Both the position numbers and the translations under genes were made by a program. The notes below the pieces were generated by a model, which saw nothing but the letters and a program-made list of their open reading frames with translations, had not been told where the DNA came from and did no database searches. DNA of 64,000 bases from Oasisia sp. SBJ-2009 (Eukaryota; Annelida; Polychaeta; Sabellida; Siboglinidae): contig OZ024856.1 in the NCBI GenBank assembly GCA_964017155.1, positions 12,600,125-12,664,124 on the forward strand. Direction: 5' to 3'. Each line of letters opens with the position of its first letter. The first letter of the stretch is position 1. Below are positions 61,529-64,000 of the stretch, piece after piece.

Positions 61529-61840
61529 TTCTTACGACTACAACTTGCATGTTGAAGGTTTACTGCCTGCCAATTTGTGTTTAATTACTTTATTAAGCTT
61601 GGAACAATGTTTGCAATTTGAAATATTCTGCCTGCAACATGTTTAAATGTAAACAAATATATAATTAAACCATTCCGTTTCAAAACAAAATTGATTGGCA
61701 ATATTACTGAAGAGAGCAGAGTCACCTGCAATACCCTTTGATGTTTAATTTCCCACATTCTAGACGGTGAATCCCTGTTATAAATTACTGTTCTGCTAAT
61801 TTTGGACACATGAGCTGGCACCCTCCCTTTAATGTACAAC
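61529..61840. repeat. Dispersed repeat, copy 2
   Basis: Second copy of the repeat at 43,017-43,325, same orientation, diverged by point changes and short indels. The function and class are unknown. Confidence 0.85.
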
Positions 61841-64000
61841 ATGAAAAACCCTTCTGTCCCATCCCTTTTTGTTTTAATTCAAATGCTTTGCGTAAGTATC
61901 ATTTTTTACGTATCAGAAATGCTATTTTACAGGTGTTGATGGCACAGCTGTAACATTTTATCCAAAGGTATTGCAAGTGTCAATAATTGTTCTGGAATGT
62001 ATTGACATTGGCATGTTTGCTATTCATCAACATATCATAATGGGCAAATTATATTTTAACAAACACACTGTTGTGGTTAGAATAAATAAAATGTATGCAG
62101 TATAACTGTATGCTCAAACAGATCATGAGACTTCATATTACTTTCACTTTCAGTTTTCTCATTCTACACTAGTATAGAATGTGAACATCTGCCACTACTG
62201 GGAATAATGGGCCACATTAATCACACACATCAAACAGATTTTAGTGTTTGGAATAGTCAGTTACTCATTTTCTGGAAATTATGTAAGAAAATATATTATT
62301 TACGTTTACATGGCAAATATTCCATTTCTAGCCACCAGTGCTTCATAACATAACACTTCATAACACATTTTTATTAGAAGTACGTCACCTATATACTGTT
62401 TTTATTTATCTACTCTCACACATTTATCTCTTCAGTAATTATTATTTATTCTAACAACCCAAGACAAGGAAATTAGGAAAAGATCACACTGAAATGTTAA
62501 AAGATACTCAATGGTTATGACAATATTGATAGAAGTTTCTATTTCTCATTTAGAATAAGACATACAAAATAGCCATAAAGCCAGGTTAGTGGAAATACGG
62601 CGGAGGTCAGATATCAGAAAGAATTCACTGTCAGAGAGGCCAATAAATTAAATAAATGAAACAATAATGACTTCGCAGCTGCAAGAATAAAAGTTACATA
62701 TATTTTGTTCGTGCAAATGATTGATCATGTATAATCAGATGATTAATCATGTATAATCAGATGATTAATCATGTATCAATCAATGATGTGGAAATACACC
62801 ATCCATTGTCAGAAATGTAGTATTTTGGATTTAAACTTGTTCCCTGACTTTTAATTAAATTCTTGCTGTCACTATTTATGACACAACTAACAGCCGTTAA
62901 TAATTGTCTGATAAATAATTCCACTCTCCTCCTACTGCATGGCAAGTCAATGACCACTCTATTTGTCTACTGTAATGGCAAATAATGATAACTACAAAAA
63001 CATTTGTGTTTGTAACTATTTCACCCACTGATTATATATAAATTGTCTGTGAATTTAATACCATATGCTTTTGTAAGTGTATTTCTAAGACTTCTACAAA
63101 ATGTGTTTGAGAACCTTAGTCCAGCTTTGTGTCAACCACTGCATGTGCTTGAACATTCAAAATCTGAATGCCACGAAAGCTTAGCTCATGCTACGTACCA
63201 CCAATACGCCAGCATACATGCACATACTTACTATGGGTAATCCCTCCTGTCAAAACAAATACAACGTGTTCAAAACAATAAATCTGAGCATTCAGTGGAG
63301 ACTAATAAAGTGAAGACGCCACGAAGTTACATGTTGCTGTGTAAGCGAGATACTCATAAACAATGACATGCAAATGTGGTGAAATCTGTGGAAACTATGT
63401 CGTCAAGTTAGACAAACCTTTCGGTTTCTTCCTCTGTTTCTTTCCTAAAGAAAGATAGTAAGGTCTGATTTAAACTGTTTATTTAACTTTGGTTTATATA
63501 CCATATATACACTTGTACTGCTAGATCTACCGTAAACTACACTAAACTTACCTGCTACAGCTAAGCACAACGCTATTAAACTGTACCAGAAGAAAATATT
63601 ATACAAACATGTTCTATTTCCAAAACAGTTATGACAGTCACTATATCATTATTATTTAATTATATTATTTGTAATTGTTTAATAGTAAATAAAATTCATT
63701 GTTTTGCACATCTAGTTTAATTCTACCTTTTCACCACACACTCCTGCATTAGCTCAAGTTTGGGCTGTTTGGAGCAAATTACCTATAATCTAAGAGCATA
63801 TAGACATATAAAATATCACGTTATTGTTAAACACACCATGTTAGACACAAATGTTTAGAATGGGTTATTATTAATTTAATAAAATCTACATTTTAACAAA
63901 CTTACCTATGTGTGCACCTATAGAATAAAACACAGTGATGTTACATCTTACCTTACTGTACAAAAATATACAATATTTGGGATGTGAAAATTAGACAGAA

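Larger units (their letters stand above)
59431..64000 (-). other. Upstream kinesin intron, right edge
   Basis: No motor-domain exon (no P-loop, SSRSH or DLAGSE motif) is seen on the minus strand, so the intron upstream of 58,910 probably runs off the window. It holds a dispersed repeat copy (61,529-61,840), a hairpin (61,225-61,296) and a possible 27-nt microexon (63,418-63,444). Triplicate TGATTAATCATGTAT-like blocks occur at 62,720-62,780. Confidence 0.5.

Overview
This is metazoan nuclear DNA. The evidence is GT-AG introns, proteins of animal type (26S proteasome ATPase Rpt2, mitochondrial nuclease MGME1, a kinesin-3 motor protein), an AT-rich background, long (GT)n tracts, tRNA-derived SINEs, 5'-truncated LINE ends and many inverted-repeat DNA elements. 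A marine invertebrate, perhaps a lophotrochozoan such as a mollusc, is a guess from the style of the repeats and not something I can prove. No bacterial features, CRISPR array or virus are visible.

Layout. 1-15,500: no gene I can support. It holds an (ACCG)n tract, SINE copies, a 610-bp inverted-repeat element, a 2-kb array of 33-bp units (5,579-7,612), a 22-bp/88-bp higher-order minisatellite (10,951-11,590) and two (GT)n tracts. 15,523-18,134 (-): four phase-compatible candidate exons of an unidentified 173-residue protein. 18,517-22,276 (-): MGME1 in four exons. 22,978-36,876 (+): PSMC1/Rpt2 in twelve exons and complete at 440 residues. MGME1 and PSMC1 are head to head across about 700 bp that carries a perfect NRF-1 palindrome. 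37,735-39,515: convergent spacer. 39,516-58,910 (-): the last fourteen recognisable exons (729 residues) of a kinesin-3 protein closest to KIF28/KLP-6. Its motor domain lies beyond the right edge. 58,915-64,000: upstream intron with an array of CTCF-like motifs.

The most unusual property is that minisatellites have formed on splice junctions. In the kinesin gene one 5' splice site is present 26 times (38-bp units), one 3' splice site with its exon start 11 times (69-bp units, frame open), and a second 3' splice site about 13 times (39/33-bp units, frame open). In MGME1 the last 3' splice site is tandemly duplicated (57 bp), next to a LINE end; only the downstream copy gives full-length protein. 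The stop-codon end of PSMC1 is also echoed in its 3' UTR. Whether the spliceosome uses these extra sites is unknown and can be tested with RNA reads.

The introns carry well-delimited mobile elements: a 1.17-kb element with 15-bp TIRs and 13-bp flanking repeats; a 2.33-kb element with roughly 0.5-kb TIRs and an internal 175-bp array; a 5.0-kb TTAA-flanked element that accounts for most of a kinesin intron and itself holds a SINE split by a 145-bp MITE; and a 78-bp near-perfect palindrome. Exon coordinates were read by eye from homology, phase and GT-AG sites; no database search was run.
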